From an uncultured Paracoccaceae bacterium (GTDB lineage Bacteria; Pseudomonadota; Alphaproteobacteria; Rhodobacterales; Rhodobacteraceae), in assembly GCA_947495295.1 (NCBI GenBank), contig CANLYJ010000001.1:1-64000 (forward strand): a stretch of DNA of 64,000 bases. Direction: 5' to 3'. Shown here piece by piece: positions 15,774-24,854 of this stretch (its first letter is position 1; each line of letters opens with the position of its first letter). The notes beneath the pieces were generated by a model, which was not told the origin of the DNA, searched no databases, and saw only the letters and a list, made by a program, of their open reading frames with translations. The translations under genes and the position numbers were made by a program.

Positions 15774-16874
15774 ATGGCTACGCTTGACCTTCTTTCGATC
15801 AGTAAATCCTTTGGCGCCGCGAAGGTGCTGCATGACATTAGTCTGGCCATCAATGACAAGGAATTTGTGGTGTTTGTCGGCCCATCGGGCTGTGGTAAAT
15901 CCACCCTGCTGCGTATCATCGCCGGGCTGGAGGAGGCCACATCAGGTCAGATCATGATTGGCGGCGATGACGTCAGCAATGCCCATCCCGTCGATCGCGG
16001 CATTTCGATGGTTTTCCAGTCTTATGCGCTTTACCCGCATCTGAGTGTTTATGAAAACATCGCCTTTCCCCTGCGCGTTCAGAAGCTTTCGCAGCAGGAC
16101 ATGGACACCCGTGTGCAGCGCGCGGCCGACATCCTGCAACTGACGGACAAGTTGCAGTTGAAGCCCGGTCAGCTATCGGGTGGTCAGCGTCAGCGGGTGG
16201 CCATTGGCCGGTCGATTGTTCGCAATCCCAAGATTTTCCTGTTTGACGAACCCTTGTCGAACCTTGACGCGGCCTTGCGCGGCGACATGCGTGTGGAGTT
16301 GAGCCAACTGCATCGCAGCCTTGATGCCACGATGGTTTACGTCACCCATGATCAGGTCGAGGCGATGACGATGGCCGACCGGATTGTGGTGCTGAACGGT
16401 GGTCGGGTGGAGCAATTCGGCACGCCGATGGAGCTGTACCATCATCCTAAGACAAAATTCGTGGCCTCGTTCATTGGTCAGCCGAACATGAACCTGGTGC
16501 CTGCCACCGTGACGGGTGCTGATGCAGCCGGCCTTGTTGTGGAGCTGCCCGGCGGTTGCAGGATGACATTGCCGGTTGAGGCCAGCACCGTTGCCGTTGG
16601 CGACAAGGTTGAGGTCGGGATGCGCCCTGAACATGTCCATCTTGGCAAGGCCGGGTTAGAGATTGACGTGAATGTGCTGGAACGTCTGGGGGGTGTTTCC
16701 ATCACCTATGGCACGGCTGCTGATGGCACCCGGTTCTGCGCCTCGCTGCCCGGCGATGCCCGGATTGATGAAGGCGCGCCGATCACACTGGGCGCTGCCC
16801 CGGAAGATTGCCATGTGTTTGACAAGTCTGGTGATGTGCTGCGCAGACGATCCGCCCCGGCCCTTGTCGCATGA
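15774..16874 (+). CDS. ABC sugar transporter ATPase, UgpC/MsmK type
   Basis: A 366-residue cytoplasmic ATPase energising the two permeases. Walker A is GPSGCGKST (about 37-45), the signature is LSGGQRQRVAIGRSIVRNPKIFLFDEPLSNLDAALR (about 133-167, with Walker B and D-loop), and the switch His lies in VYVTHDQVEAM. The C-terminal third (about 240-360) is the TOBE/OB regulatory domain of the MalK/UgpC branch. An RBS-poor start at ATG 15774 matches the family N-terminus MATLDLLSISKSFG. Its stop overlaps the next gene's ATG. Confidence 0.93.
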   Translation: MATLDLLSISKSFGAAKVLHDISLAINDKEFVVFVGPSGCGKSTLLRIIAGLEEATSGQIMIGGDDVSNAHPVDRGISMVFQSYALYPHLSVYENIAFPLRVQKLSQQDMDTRVQRAADILQLTDKLQLKPGQLSGGQRQRVAIGRSIVRNPKIFLFDEPLSNLDAALRGDMRVELSQLHRSLDATMVYVTHDQVEAMTMADRIVVLNGGRVEQFGTPMELYHHPKTKFVASFIGQPNMNLVPATVTGADAAGLVVELPGGCRMTLPVEASTVAVGDKVEVGMRPEHVHLGKAGLEIDVNVLERLGGVSITYGTAADGTRFCASLPGDARIDEGAPITLGAAPEDCHVFDKSGDVLRRRSAPALVA

Positions 16875-18007
16875 GGATCGTCACCGCAGGGATTGGCCTG
16901 CGTGCGGGCCATGTTTTGTCGATCATGAAAGAGGCGATGCCCAAGATCGACTTTGTCGGCTATTACGACCCACAGCCCAGCCATCTGGAAATGATTGGCG
17001 AAGATACGCCGCGCTATGATGATGTGACCACGATGTTGGCAGAGGCGAAGCCGGACTTATTTTTTGTCGGCTCGCCCAACAGTTTTCACCTTGAACATAT
17101 CAAGCTGGGTCTTGCCGCGGGCGTGCGCATGTTCACCGAAAAGCCTGTCGTAACCACCAAGGCGGACACCATGGAACTGGCCGCGTTGCTGGCCGAACAT
17201 GGTACGGATCGGGTGATGGTTGGTCTTGTGTTGCGCTATTCGCAGCACATGGTGGATCTGCGCAAAGTGCTGGATCAGCTTGGCCCGATTGCATCTTTGG
17301 AGGCGAGCGAACATATCGCCCCCTATCATGGCGCGTTTTTCATGCGCGACTGGCGTCGTATGATCAAATGGTCGGGCGGCTTCATGCTCGAAAAATGCTG
17401 CCACGACATCGATATCTACAATATGGTATGCCACTCACGGCCGCAGCGGGTCGCAAGCTTTGGCGGGCGCAAGTCGTTCGTACCAGAGTTTGCCCCCACG
17501 CTGAATTCCGAGAACGAGATCATGCACCGCAAGAAAAGCGTGTGGGAAAGCGTTGATGATCCGTTCCGTTCCGACGGGGACATCATCGATTACCAGACCG
17601 CGATCCTGCAATATGAAAGCGGTGCAAGCCTGTCCTTTCACACCAATCTGAACGTCCCGGATGAACATCGCCGGTTCTGTGTCATGGGTGCGCTGGGCAT
17701 GGCGGAAGGCGATTTTGTGCGTGGGTCGCTGAAGGCGACCGCCCGCGATGGGTCGGTAATCGCCGATCATGATTATACCCAGATGGAGACCACCAAGGCG
17801 TCGGCCCATTACGGCGCCGATCACATGATGGTTGATGATATTCTGGCCTATCTGAAAGGCGAGACTGACGGCCTGCCCGTGGGTGTGACCGACGCGTTGG
17901 AGGCCGGACTGGCCGCAATGGCGATTGACGAGGCGCGGATCACCGGGCGCGTCATCGATCTGACGGATATTTGGAAAGAATTTGACAGCTATGGATTGCG
18001 CGCATGA
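16871..18007 (+). CDS. Gfo/Idh/MocA family oxidoreductase
   Basis: A 378-residue NAD(P)-dependent dehydrogenase-like protein. The Rossmann fold starts at residue 1 with GIGLRAGHV (7-15) and carries the family motif E90-K91-P92. The C-terminal alpha/beta domain contains GGFMLEKCCHDIDIYNMV, with a plausible catalytic His-Asp pair. The family oxidises or reduces sugars, inositols and amino sugars, and a few members act as NAD-dependent glycosidases. Here it is translationally coupled to the transporter ATPase and the SIS gene, so its substrate is probably an amino sugar or a modified sugar from the imported oligosaccharide. No closer assignment is possible. Confidence 0.85.
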   Translation: MRIVTAGIGLRAGHVLSIMKEAMPKIDFVGYYDPQPSHLEMIGEDTPRYDDVTTMLAEAKPDLFFVGSPNSFHLEHIKLGLAAGVRMFTEKPVVTTKADTMELAALLAEHGTDRVMVGLVLRYSQHMVDLRKVLDQLGPIASLEASEHIAPYHGAFFMRDWRRMIKWSGGFMLEKCCHDIDIYNMVCHSRPQRVASFGGRKSFVPEFAPTLNSENEIMHRKKSVWESVDDPFRSDGDIIDYQTAILQYESGASLSFHTNLNVPDEHRRFCVMGALGMAEGDFVRGSLKATARDGSVIADHDYTQMETTKASAHYGADHMMVDDILAYLKGETDGLPVGVTDALEAGLAAMAIDEARITGRVIDLTDIWKEFDSYGLRA

Positions 18008-19008
18008 TCGTTTCTGACACTCACCCCGGACGTTTCATGGCCACCGAGGCCGCAGCCGCAATGGATGTGTTTTGCCGCGCTGTGCGGCAGGATGTTGATG
18101 GTGCCGCCTTGCGCGCCACCCATGCGATTTATACGATTGCGCGTGGGTCGTCGGATGCCGCCGCAAATATCCTGTCCTATGAATTCATGCGCGCGCTTGG
18201 CGTGCCCATGACATCCTTGCCCCCATCGGTCTTTTCGCTGGGTGAAGGCGTTGCGATGCAGGATGCCGTCGCCCTGGTCGTCAGCCAATCGGGTGCCAGC
18301 GATGATCTGGTCCGGTCGGCCAAGGGCGCTGTTGCCGCAGGTGGCAAGGTGTTCGCGATCACCAATCAGCCCGACAGCCCGGTTGAAAAGGTGGCCGCGC
18401 TGACGGTGCCGATTGGCGCGGGCGAAGAGGTGGCGGTGCCAGCCACCAAGACGGTGATTGGTGCCATCGCTGCCGGTATGGCGCTGCTGTCATCTGTCCG
18501 ACCCGCCTATCGCGATGGTGCCCTTGCCGCGGCCAAGGCGCTGGATGGTCTGCCCATGCAGCATCCTGATGCCGCCGCCATCCAGCCCGCCTTGCTGCGC
18601 GCCCGCAATGTCTATGTCATTGGCCGTGATACAGGGTATGGGGCTGCGCAAGAGGTCGCGCTGAAGTTGAAGGAATGCTGTGCCATCCATGCCGAAGCCT
18701 ATTCCAGTTCAGAGGTGTTGCACGGCCCTGTCCAACTGGCCACCAACCCGCTGATGGTGCTGATCTTGGATAACGGATCGGATGTTGTGCAGGACAGCCT
18801 TGATCAGGCAGGGGCCCGTTTTCGGGCGATTGATTGCGATGTGCATCGCATCAGCCCCGCTGATATCGGTGTAGATGAACTGGTGCCTGCGGCTGCGGCT
18901 GCGGTTTTGCTGGCGATGATGTATCCGATCATTCTGAACACCGCGCTGGCGCTGGGTCTGAACCCGGACCAACCTGAAACCCTGTCGAAAGTGACCAAGA
19001 CCACATGA
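18004..19008 (+). CDS. SIS-domain glucosamine-6-phosphate deaminase, NagB-II/GlmS-like
   Basis: A 334-residue protein with two sugar isomerase domains, like the isomerase half of GlmS without a glutaminase. Useful stretches are ARGSSDAAANILSYEFMRALGVP, LVVSQSGASDDLVRSAKGAVAAGG (sugar-phosphate loop), SSSEVLHGPVQLA, and the closing LNPDQPETLSKVTKTT. The last is characteristic of NagB-II enzymes, which convert GlcN-6-P to Fru-6-P and ammonia. It overlaps its neighbours by four bases on both sides. It would act after NagA. A different SIS enzyme follows immediately, so one of the two probably serves a second amino sugar. Confidence 0.82.
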   Translation: MIVSDTHPGRFMATEAAAAMDVFCRAVRQDVDGAALRATHAIYTIARGSSDAAANILSYEFMRALGVPMTSLPPSVFSLGEGVAMQDAVALVVSQSGASDDLVRSAKGAVAAGGKVFAITNQPDSPVEKVAALTVPIGAGEEVAVPATKTVIGAIAAGMALLSSVRPAYRDGALAAAKALDGLPMQHPDAAAIQPALLRARNVYVIGRDTGYGAAQEVALKLKECCAIHAEAYSSSEVLHGPVQLATNPLMVLILDNGSDVVQDSLDQAGARFRAIDCDVHRISPADIGVDELVPAAAAAVLLAMMYPIILNTALALGLNPDQPETLSKVTKTT

Positions 19009-20057
19009 GCGATGACCTGACAAAATGGGCCACCTGGCGCGAGTTGTCCCAGCAACCGGATATCTGGCGCGCCTGGGGTGCCGCGCTGGATGTGGCCCGG
19101 CTGCGGGCATGGATTGCCGCACTGGATGTCGATTGCGTCTGGTTTTGTGGTGCGGGCACAAGCGCCTATATCGGCGATATTGTTGCCGCCTGGGTTCCCG
19201 GTGCCCGGTCCGTCCCCTCCACGGATTTGGTCGCTGATCCGGCCCGCCTGTTGAAAGGCGCGCGCCCGTTGGTGGTCAGCTTTGGCCGTTCCGGTAACAG
19301 TGCGGAAACGATTGGTACGTTGGATGCGCTGGACGCATTGGCCCCTGATGCCCCGCGCCTGAATATCACCTGCAACAAGGACAGCGCGCTGGCGACCCGC
19401 CCGTCATCTGCCCCGACAGAGGTCATCATTCTGCCCGATGCCACCCATGACGCAGGTTTTGCCATGACGTCGAGCTTTTCGACCATGCTGCTGACCGCAT
19501 TGGCCCTGTTTGATGAAGCTTGCGATTTTGCTGCGCGCTGCGAAGCGCTGGCCGGGCAACTGGCAGCATTGTTGCCGAATTTGCAGGCTGGCCCGGTGCC
19601 GGGCAGGGCGGTTTATGTGGGTTCTGGCCCGCTCGCCCTTGCCGCGCGCGAGGCGGCGTTGAAGGTCATGGAACTGTCCGCCGGTCAAATTCCGGCCCTT
19701 TGGGACAGCAGTCTGGGTTTTCGCCACGGTCCGAAATCCTTTGTCACGGATGACACTGTTGTCACGGTGTTTACCAGCCCGGACGCGCCAACCAGCCGCT
19801 ATGATGCCGATCTGGTGGCAGAACTGCGCGCGCAGTTTCCAGCGGCCCGTGTGATTGCGGCAGGTCCTGATGCCGATATCGCCATTCCGATGCCATTTGG
19901 CCCGGCATGGGCTGCGCCGCTTTGCGTGGCAATTGCGCAGGTCAGCGGCGTGGTCTGGTCGGACAAGATGGGCCTGAATGTGGATGATCCGTTTGTTGGC
20001 AAGGGCACGCTTAGCCGTGTGGTGGCGGGCGTGAAGCTTTACCCGGTGGCGTCATGA
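19005..20057 (+). CDS. SIS-domain sugar isomerase/deaminase, AgaS-like
   Basis: A 350-residue double-SIS protein clearly different from the preceding gene. The stretches FCGAGTSAYIGDIVAAW, PLVVSFGRSGNSAETIGTL, SLGFRHGPKSFVTDDTVVTVFTS, and the C-terminal NVDDPFVGKGTLSRVVAGVKLYP point to the AgaS branch. AgaS enzymes are galactosamine-6-phosphate deaminase/isomerases in GalNAc/GalN catabolism. Having both AgaS-like and NagB-II-like enzymes in one operon suggests that both GlcNAc and GalNAc products are handled, or that this copy acts on an unusual amino sugar. The specificity is inferred from family resemblance. Confidence 0.8.
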   Translation: MSDDLTKWATWRELSQQPDIWRAWGAALDVARLRAWIAALDVDCVWFCGAGTSAYIGDIVAAWVPGARSVPSTDLVADPARLLKGARPLVVSFGRSGNSAETIGTLDALDALAPDAPRLNITCNKDSALATRPSSAPTEVIILPDATHDAGFAMTSSFSTMLLTALALFDEACDFAARCEALAGQLAALLPNLQAGPVPGRAVYVGSGPLALAAREAALKVMELSAGQIPALWDSSLGFRHGPKSFVTDDTVVTVFTSPDAPTSRYDADLVAELRAQFPAARVIAAGPDADIAIPMPFGPAWAAPLCVAIAQVSGVVWSDKMGLNVDDPFVGKGTLSRVVAGVKLYPVAS

Positions 20058-20986
20058 AGGCGGCGGGGATTGATCTGGGCGGCACCAAGATCGAGGCGCA
20101 GTTATTTGACGATGACTGGCACCCGGTCATGCGCCAACGCAGGGATACCCCGGCTGACTATGACGCCCTTGTCGCCGCCATCGCCGATCAGATCGCATGG
20201 GCAGAAGCGCAGGCCGGTGCTCCGCTGCCGGTTGGTATCGGTGCCGCTGGGCTGGTCAATCCAGAAACGGGCATGGCGCTGACCGCAAATTTGCCCGCGA
20301 CCGGGCGCCCGTTCGCGTCGGATATCGCGGCTGCGGCCGGGCGGCCTGTAACTTACGTGAATGACTGCCGCGCCCTTGCTTTGTCAGAGGCGGTATTTGG
20401 CCTTGGTGCCGGGCATCGCACGGTGATGTCGCTGGTGCTGGGTACTGGCGTCGGGGGCGGTATCGCGGTTGATCGCGCCATTCTGCAAGGTCCGACCCTG
20501 ACGGGGGGTGAGTTTGGCCACACCTCTGCCCCGGCGCATCTGGTGACCGCCCATGATCTGCCGATCTGGCGTTGTGGCTGTGGCCGCATGGGCTGTATCG
20601 AAACCTATGTCGCGGGTCCGGGGATGAGCCGGTTGGCCGCTCATATGACCGGCCAAACCGTGACCCCGCCCGAAATCGCCGCCCGTCGTGACGGTGACAT
20701 GGCCAAGGTCTGGCAGGTTTGGTGCGCCCTATGCGCTGATATGCTGCACAGTCTGACCCTGACAGTTGATCCTGATCTGATCGTGCTGGGCGGCGGGCTG
20801 AGCCAGATTGATGGCCTTGTTGACGCGCTGACGGATGCTGCCCGTGCCGCCCAGATTGGCGATTTTGGCGTCGTGCCGATTGCGGTGGCCCAAGGCGGTG
20901 ACACAAGCGGTGCCCGGGGTGCCGCCTATGCCGCCTGGGCTGATCAGCCCGCGACCACCCCGCAACAACAACTTCGTCGAGGATGA
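20054..20986 (+). CDS. nagK: ROK-family kinase, probable N-acetylglucosamine kinase
   Basis: A 310-residue ROK kinase phosphorylating the 6-hydroxyl of a hexose or N-acetylhexosamine in the cytoplasm. The ATP-binding loop is GIDLGGTK (5-12), the catalytic Asp is D104 in YVNDCRALA, and the sugar loop is GTGVGGGIA (130-138). E153 and H156 in GGEFGH begin the zinc site completed by C174, C176 and C181 (CGCGRMGC). It is coupled to the AgaS-like gene and sits three bases before nagA. Because the ABC transporter delivers unphosphorylated sugar, this kinase is the step that makes GlcNAc-6-P for NagA. Confidence 0.87.
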   Translation: MKAAGIDLGGTKIEAQLFDDDWHPVMRQRRDTPADYDALVAAIADQIAWAEAQAGAPLPVGIGAAGLVNPETGMALTANLPATGRPFASDIAAAAGRPVTYVNDCRALALSEAVFGLGAGHRTVMSLVLGTGVGGGIAVDRAILQGPTLTGGEFGHTSAPAHLVTAHDLPIWRCGCGRMGCIETYVAGPGMSRLAAHMTGQTVTPPEIAARRDGDMAKVWQVWCALCADMLHSLTLTVDPDLIVLGGGLSQIDGLVDALTDAARAAQIGDFGVVPIAVAQGGDTSGARGAAYAAWADQPATTPQQQLRRG

Positions 20987-20989
20987 GAT

Positions 20990-22129
20990 ATGAGCCAGTT
21001 CTGGATCGCCCCTGATCGCATTTTTGACGGCCAGACCCTGCTGGATGGCATGGGTCTGCGGATCGCGGCAGGTGCCGTGGCCGAGATTGGACCGGCCCCG
21101 GCCGATGCGACGCGGATCAAGGGGTGCCTGACCCCGGGATATGTCGATTTGCAGGTGAATGGCGGTGGCGGTGTGATGTTGAACACGACCCCAACCCGTG
21201 ATGGCATGGCGCAGATTGCGGCGGCCCACCGACAGTTTGGAACTGTGGCGGTCATGCCAACAGTGATTACAGACCATCCCGATGTCATGGATCAGGCGGC
21301 CGAAGCGGCGATTGCCGCCCATGGTGATGAAGGCATCGTCGGCTTGCATATCGAAGGGCCGCATATCGCCAAGGTTCGGCGCGGAACCCATGATGGCCGG
21401 TTTGTCCGGCCGTTGGATGATCGCACGATGCATGTGGTGACCCGCCTGCGTACAGCCGGGGTGCCGGTGATGATCACATTGGCCCCTGAAACAGTCAGCG
21501 CGGCGCAGATCGCGGCCCTGACCGAGCTGGGCGTTATTGTGTCAATCGGCCATACCGATGCCACGGCTGATCAGGTAGAAGCGGCGATTGCTGCCGGGGT
21601 AAGCTGCGCCACCCATCTGTTCAACGCAATGTCGCCGATGGCCACCCGTGCGCCCGGCACGGCTGGGGCGGTTCTGAATGCCGAAATTTACGCGGGCATC
21701 ATCTGTGACGGTCATCATGTCGATGACCGGATGGTGCAATTGGCCCTGCGTGGCCGTCCGTTGCCAGACCGGTTGTTCCTTGTTTCTGATGCGATGTCGA
21801 CTGTTGGTGGCCCGGATCATTTTGATCTTTATGGACAGCCCGTCCATCTGAAAAATGGCAAGCTGATCAACAGCGAAGGTGGGTTGGCCGGGGCGCATGT
21901 GACCCAGGCCGAAGCGGTGCAGCGTCTGGTGCAGGTGTTGGGCGTCGAACCGGAACGGGCCTTGCGCATGGCGATTACCACACCCGCAGCGGCGATGGGT
22001 TTACCGGATTTGGCCGTTCTGGTTGGCCGCCCCTTAACGGATATTTTGCAATTGGCGGATGATATGCAGGTGCTTGGCAACCTTGCCGATATTGCCACGG
22101 GACCTAGCACAGTTGATGCCGCAGAATAA
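20990..22129 (+). CDS. nagA: N-acetylglucosamine-6-phosphate deacetylase
   Basis: A 379-residue amidohydrolase-fold enzyme converting GlcNAc-6-P to GlcN-6-P and acetate. The metal site is the single-metal NagA type: Q55/N57 in DLQVNGGGG in place of a His pair, E122 in HIEGPH, H188 in SIGHTDAT and H209 in CATHLFNAM. The catalytic Asp is D267 in VSDAMSTVGG. It overlaps cutC by 14 bases. It feeds the SIS deaminases encoded upstream in the operon. Confidence 0.93.
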   Translation: MSQFWIAPDRIFDGQTLLDGMGLRIAAGAVAEIGPAPADATRIKGCLTPGYVDLQVNGGGGVMLNTTPTRDGMAQIAAAHRQFGTVAVMPTVITDHPDVMDQAAEAAIAAHGDEGIVGLHIEGPHIAKVRRGTHDGRFVRPLDDRTMHVVTRLRTAGVPVMITLAPETVSAAQIAALTELGVIVSIGHTDATADQVEAAIAAGVSCATHLFNAMSPMATRAPGTAGAVLNAEIYAGIICDGHHVDDRMVQLALRGRPLPDRLFLVSDAMSTVGGPDHFDLYGQPVHLKNGKLINSEGGLAGAHVTQAEAVQRLVQVLGVEPERALRMAITTPAAAMGLPDLAVLVGRPLTDILQLADDMQVLGNLADIATGPSTVDAAE

Positions 22130-22844
22130 CAGTTTCACGCTGGAGGTTTGTGTCGAAAGCGCGGCTGGTCTGCTGACCTGCGAAGGTCGCGCTGACCGGA
22201 TCGAACTTTGCAGCGCCCTTGCCATTGGTGGGCTGACCCCCGGCGCCGGGCTGATCCGGCGGGCGCAAATCCATACCGTGCCGGTGCATGTGCTGATCCG
22301 TCCGCGCCCCGGCGATTTCACCTATGACCGCCAAGATTTGGCAGCGGCCATTGCCGATATCCGTTTCGTGCGCGAATGCAAGCTGGCGGGTGTGGTGATC
22401 GGGGCCGCCCGCGATGACCGCCTTGATCTGCCTGCAATGCGCAACATGATCAATGCCGCAGAGGGGCTGCATGTGACCCTTCACCGGGTGGCCGATATCT
22501 TGCCCGATCCGTTGCTGGTATTGGATCAGGCGGTTGCCTTGGGGATCGGGCGTATCCTGACAGCGGGCGGGGCACGGGGTGCTGCTGACGGAACGGCACA
22601 ATTGGCAAAGATGCAAAAAGCCGCCGCTGGCCAGATCGAGATCATGGCAGGCTCTGGCGTGACGGCTGAAAATGTGACGCAGATCGCCGATGCGACCGGG
22701 ATCACATCATTTCACGCCTCTTGCACATCGGTTGCGCCCTCGGGTGATGAGCTGACCGCGTTCGGTTTCGGTCAGCAGCGCGTCACCGACAAGGCCAAGA
22801 TTGAAGCGTTGCGCAACACGCTGAACATGCTGCACCCCCGCTGA
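22116..22844 (+). CDS. cutC: CutC family protein
   Basis: A 242-residue TIM-barrel protein of the CutC family. Typical stretches are LEVCVESAAGLLTCEGRADRIELCSALAIGGLTPGAGLI, VHVLIRPRPGDFTYD, VVIGAARDDRLDL, LHRVADILPDPLLVLDQAVALGIGRILTAGG, EIMAGSGVTAENV and TSFHASC. CutC is traditionally linked to copper tolerance, but that role is poorly supported. Here it starts inside nagA and belongs to an amino-sugar operon, so a carbohydrate role is more likely. No other copper gene is nearby. The ATG at 22116 gives the family N-terminus. Confidence 0.85.
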   Translation: MPQNNSFTLEVCVESAAGLLTCEGRADRIELCSALAIGGLTPGAGLIRRAQIHTVPVHVLIRPRPGDFTYDRQDLAAAIADIRFVRECKLAGVVIGAARDDRLDLPAMRNMINAAEGLHVTLHRVADILPDPLLVLDQAVALGIGRILTAGGARGAADGTAQLAKMQKAAAGQIEIMAGSGVTAENVTQIADATGITSFHASCTSVAPSGDELTAFGFGQQRVTDKAKIEALRNTLNMLHPR

Positions 22845-22948
22845 TCCGCGATTTGATCGCAAGTGGTGCTGTCTAATCCCGTCGGGCGATGTATTGTCGC
22901 GGCAAATCACCGGTATTGCCGGGTGCCTCAGACGTGAAAGATAGCAAA

Positions 22949-24745
22949 ATGGCCAAAATAACCAAAGAGGACCTCCGCTCGCGCCAATGGTTCGCGAATT
23001 CCGATGATTCAGAGATGACGGCGCTTTATCTGGAGCGTTATCTGAATTACGGGCTGACCCGCGAGGAATTGCAGGGCGGCAAGCCGATCATCGCGATTGC
23101 CCAGACTGGCAGTGATTTGTCGCCTTGCAACCGCCACCATATCGAACTGGCAAAGCGGGTGCGCGACGGTATCATTGCCGCCGGGGGCACTTGTATTGAG
23201 GTGCCGGTCCATCCCATTCAGGAAACGGGCAAACGCCCGACCGCCAGTCTTGATCGTAACCTGTCATACCTGTCCTTGGTTGAATCGCTTTATGGCTACC
23301 CGATTGACGGGGTCGTTCTGACCATTGGCTGTGACAAGACAACGCCAGCCTTGTTGATGGCCGCCGCGACCGTGAACATCCCGGCCATCGCCCTGTCAGT
23401 TGGTCCGATGCTGAATGGCTGGTGGGATGGCGAACGCGCGGGGTCCGGTACGGTCATCTGGAAGGCCCGCGAGATGATGGCAAGGGGCGAGATTGATGGC
23501 GACGGTTTCATGGAAATCGCCGCATCCTCCGCCCCATCTGTGGGCTATTGCAATACGATGGGCACGGCCACGACAATGAACTCCCTGGCTGAGGCGCTGG
23601 GCATGCAATTGCCCGGTAGTGCGGCCATTCCCGCCCCTTATCGTGAGCGCGGCCAGATCAGCTATGAAACCGGCAAGCGGATTGTCGAGATGGTGTGGGA
23701 CGATCAGCGCCCGTCCGACATTATGACCCGCGAGGCCTTTGAAAATGCGGTTGTCATCAACTCTGCCATTGGCGGATCGTCGAACGCCCCGATCCATCTG
23801 AACGCGATTGCCGCCCATCTGGGCGTGCCACTGGACAATGATGATTGGCAACGTCTGGGCCATCATATCCCGCTATTGGTGAACTTGCAGCCTGCGGGTA
23901 AATACCTGGGTGAAGATTACCATCGTGCTGGTGGGGTGCCTTCGGTGGTGGCGGCCTTGTTGGAGGCGGGGTTGCTGCCCCATCCGCAGGCAGTGACGGC
24001 CAATGGGCAAAGCATGGGCGACAATTGCAGCGGGCGTCAGGCCAGCAATGCCGATGTGATCCGCCCGGTTTCCGATGCGTTGGTCACGGATGCCGGTTTT
24101 CTGAACCTCAAGGGCAATCTGTTTGAAAGTGCGATCATGAAAACCAGCGTGATCAGTGCCGCGTTCCGTGCCCGCTATCTGTCCAACCCTGACGATCCCG
24201 ATGCATTCGAAGGCCGGGCCGTCGTGTTTGATGGGCCAGAGGATTATCACCACCGGATTGATGATCCGGCTGAAAACATTGATGAAAACTGCGTTCTGTT
24301 CATGCGCGGTGCGGGCCCAAAGGGATATCCCGGCGGGGCAGAGGTGGTGAATATGCGCGCCCCGTCTTACCTGCTGAAAAAAGGTGTGGATGCGTTGCCT
24401 TGCATCGGCGATGGCCGTCAATCGGGGACGTCCGGGTCGCCTTCGATCCTGAATGCGTCGCCGGAGGCTGCGGATGGCGGTGGCCTTGCGCTGTTGCAGA
24501 CCGGTGACCGGGTGCGCATCGATCTGGGCAAATGCACCGCTGATATGCTGGTTCCGCTGGATGAACTGGCCGATCGTGCTGCCAAACTGGCACAGGCCGG
24601 TGGCTATCACGGCCCAGACAGCCAGACACCGTGGCAGCAATATTTCCGGGAATTGGTGGGCGGGCTGGATAAGGGCATGACCCTGCGCGACGCGCCGGAC
24701 TATCGGGATATCGCGCGCAAGGGACATCCGCGGAATAGCCATTGA
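22949..24745 (+). CDS. IlvD/Edd family sugar-acid dehydratase
   Basis: A 598-residue iron-sulfur dehydratase. The three cluster ligands are C60 (SPCNRHH), C128 (TIGCDKTTP) and C201 (GYCNTMGTA). Their spacing equals that of Rhizobium L-arabinonate dehydratase (C59, C127, C200), so it belongs with the [2Fe-2S] pentonate/hexonate branch rather than with IlvD proper. [11 protein letters not shown] and [32 protein letters not shown], which carries the catalytic Ser region, are also family-typical. It would convert a sugar acid to its 2-keto-3-deoxy form. It lies 104 bases after cutC, in the same direction, with no separate promoter evident. It is unexpected in a GlcNAc operon. Confidence 0.88.
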   Translation: MAKITKEDLRSRQWFANSDDSEMTALYLERYLNYGLTREELQGGKPIIAIAQTGSDLSPCNRHHIELAKRVRDGIIAAGGTCIEVPVHPIQETGKRPTASLDRNLSYLSLVESLYGYPIDGVVLTIGCDKTTPALLMAAATVNIPAIALSVGPMLNGWWDGERAGSGTVIWKAREMMARGEIDGDGFMEIAASSAPSVGYCNTMGTATTMNSLAEALGMQLPGSAAIPAPYRERGQISYETGKRIVEMVWDDQRPSDIMTREAFENAVVINSAIGGSSNAPIHLNAIAAHLGVPLDNDDWQRLGHHIPLLVNLQPAGKYLGEDYHRAGGVPSVVAALLEAGLLPHPQAVTANGQSMGDNCSGRQASNADVIRPVSDALVTDAGFLNLKGNLFESAIMKTSVISAAFRARYLSNPDDPDAFEGRAVVFDGPEDYHHRIDDPAENIDENCVLFMRGAGPKGYPGGAEVVNMRAPSYLLKKGVDALPCIGDGRQSGTSGSPSILNASPEAADGGGLALLQTGDRVRIDLGKCTADMLVPLDELADRAAKLAQAGGYHGPDSQTPWQQYFRELVGGLDKGMTLRDAPDYRDIARKGHPRNSH

Positions 24746-24812
24746 CCACCAGGACCAGCGCCCACAGTTTCCTTGGGAAAAGTTTGGAGCTAACGTAACC
24801 AGAGTTGAGCTT

Positions 24813-24833
24813 AAGTCTGCTATGCGGACTTTT
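24813..24833. terminator. Candidate terminator between the amino-sugar operon and merR
   Basis: AAGTCTGC (24813-24820) and GCGGACTT (24824-24831) pair over eight bases (one G-T) around a 3-base loop, followed by TT on the plus strand. It lies between convergent genes and could end transcription from both sides. Confidence 0.5.
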
Positions 24834-24854
24834 CTGCCATTCAAGGGGGCTAAC

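Noticed and set aside
14484..15833. Open frame of 449 codons opposite the sugar-binding protein gene
   Set aside because: Shadow of a gene with signal peptide, RBS and full family match; no homology seen on the minus strand.
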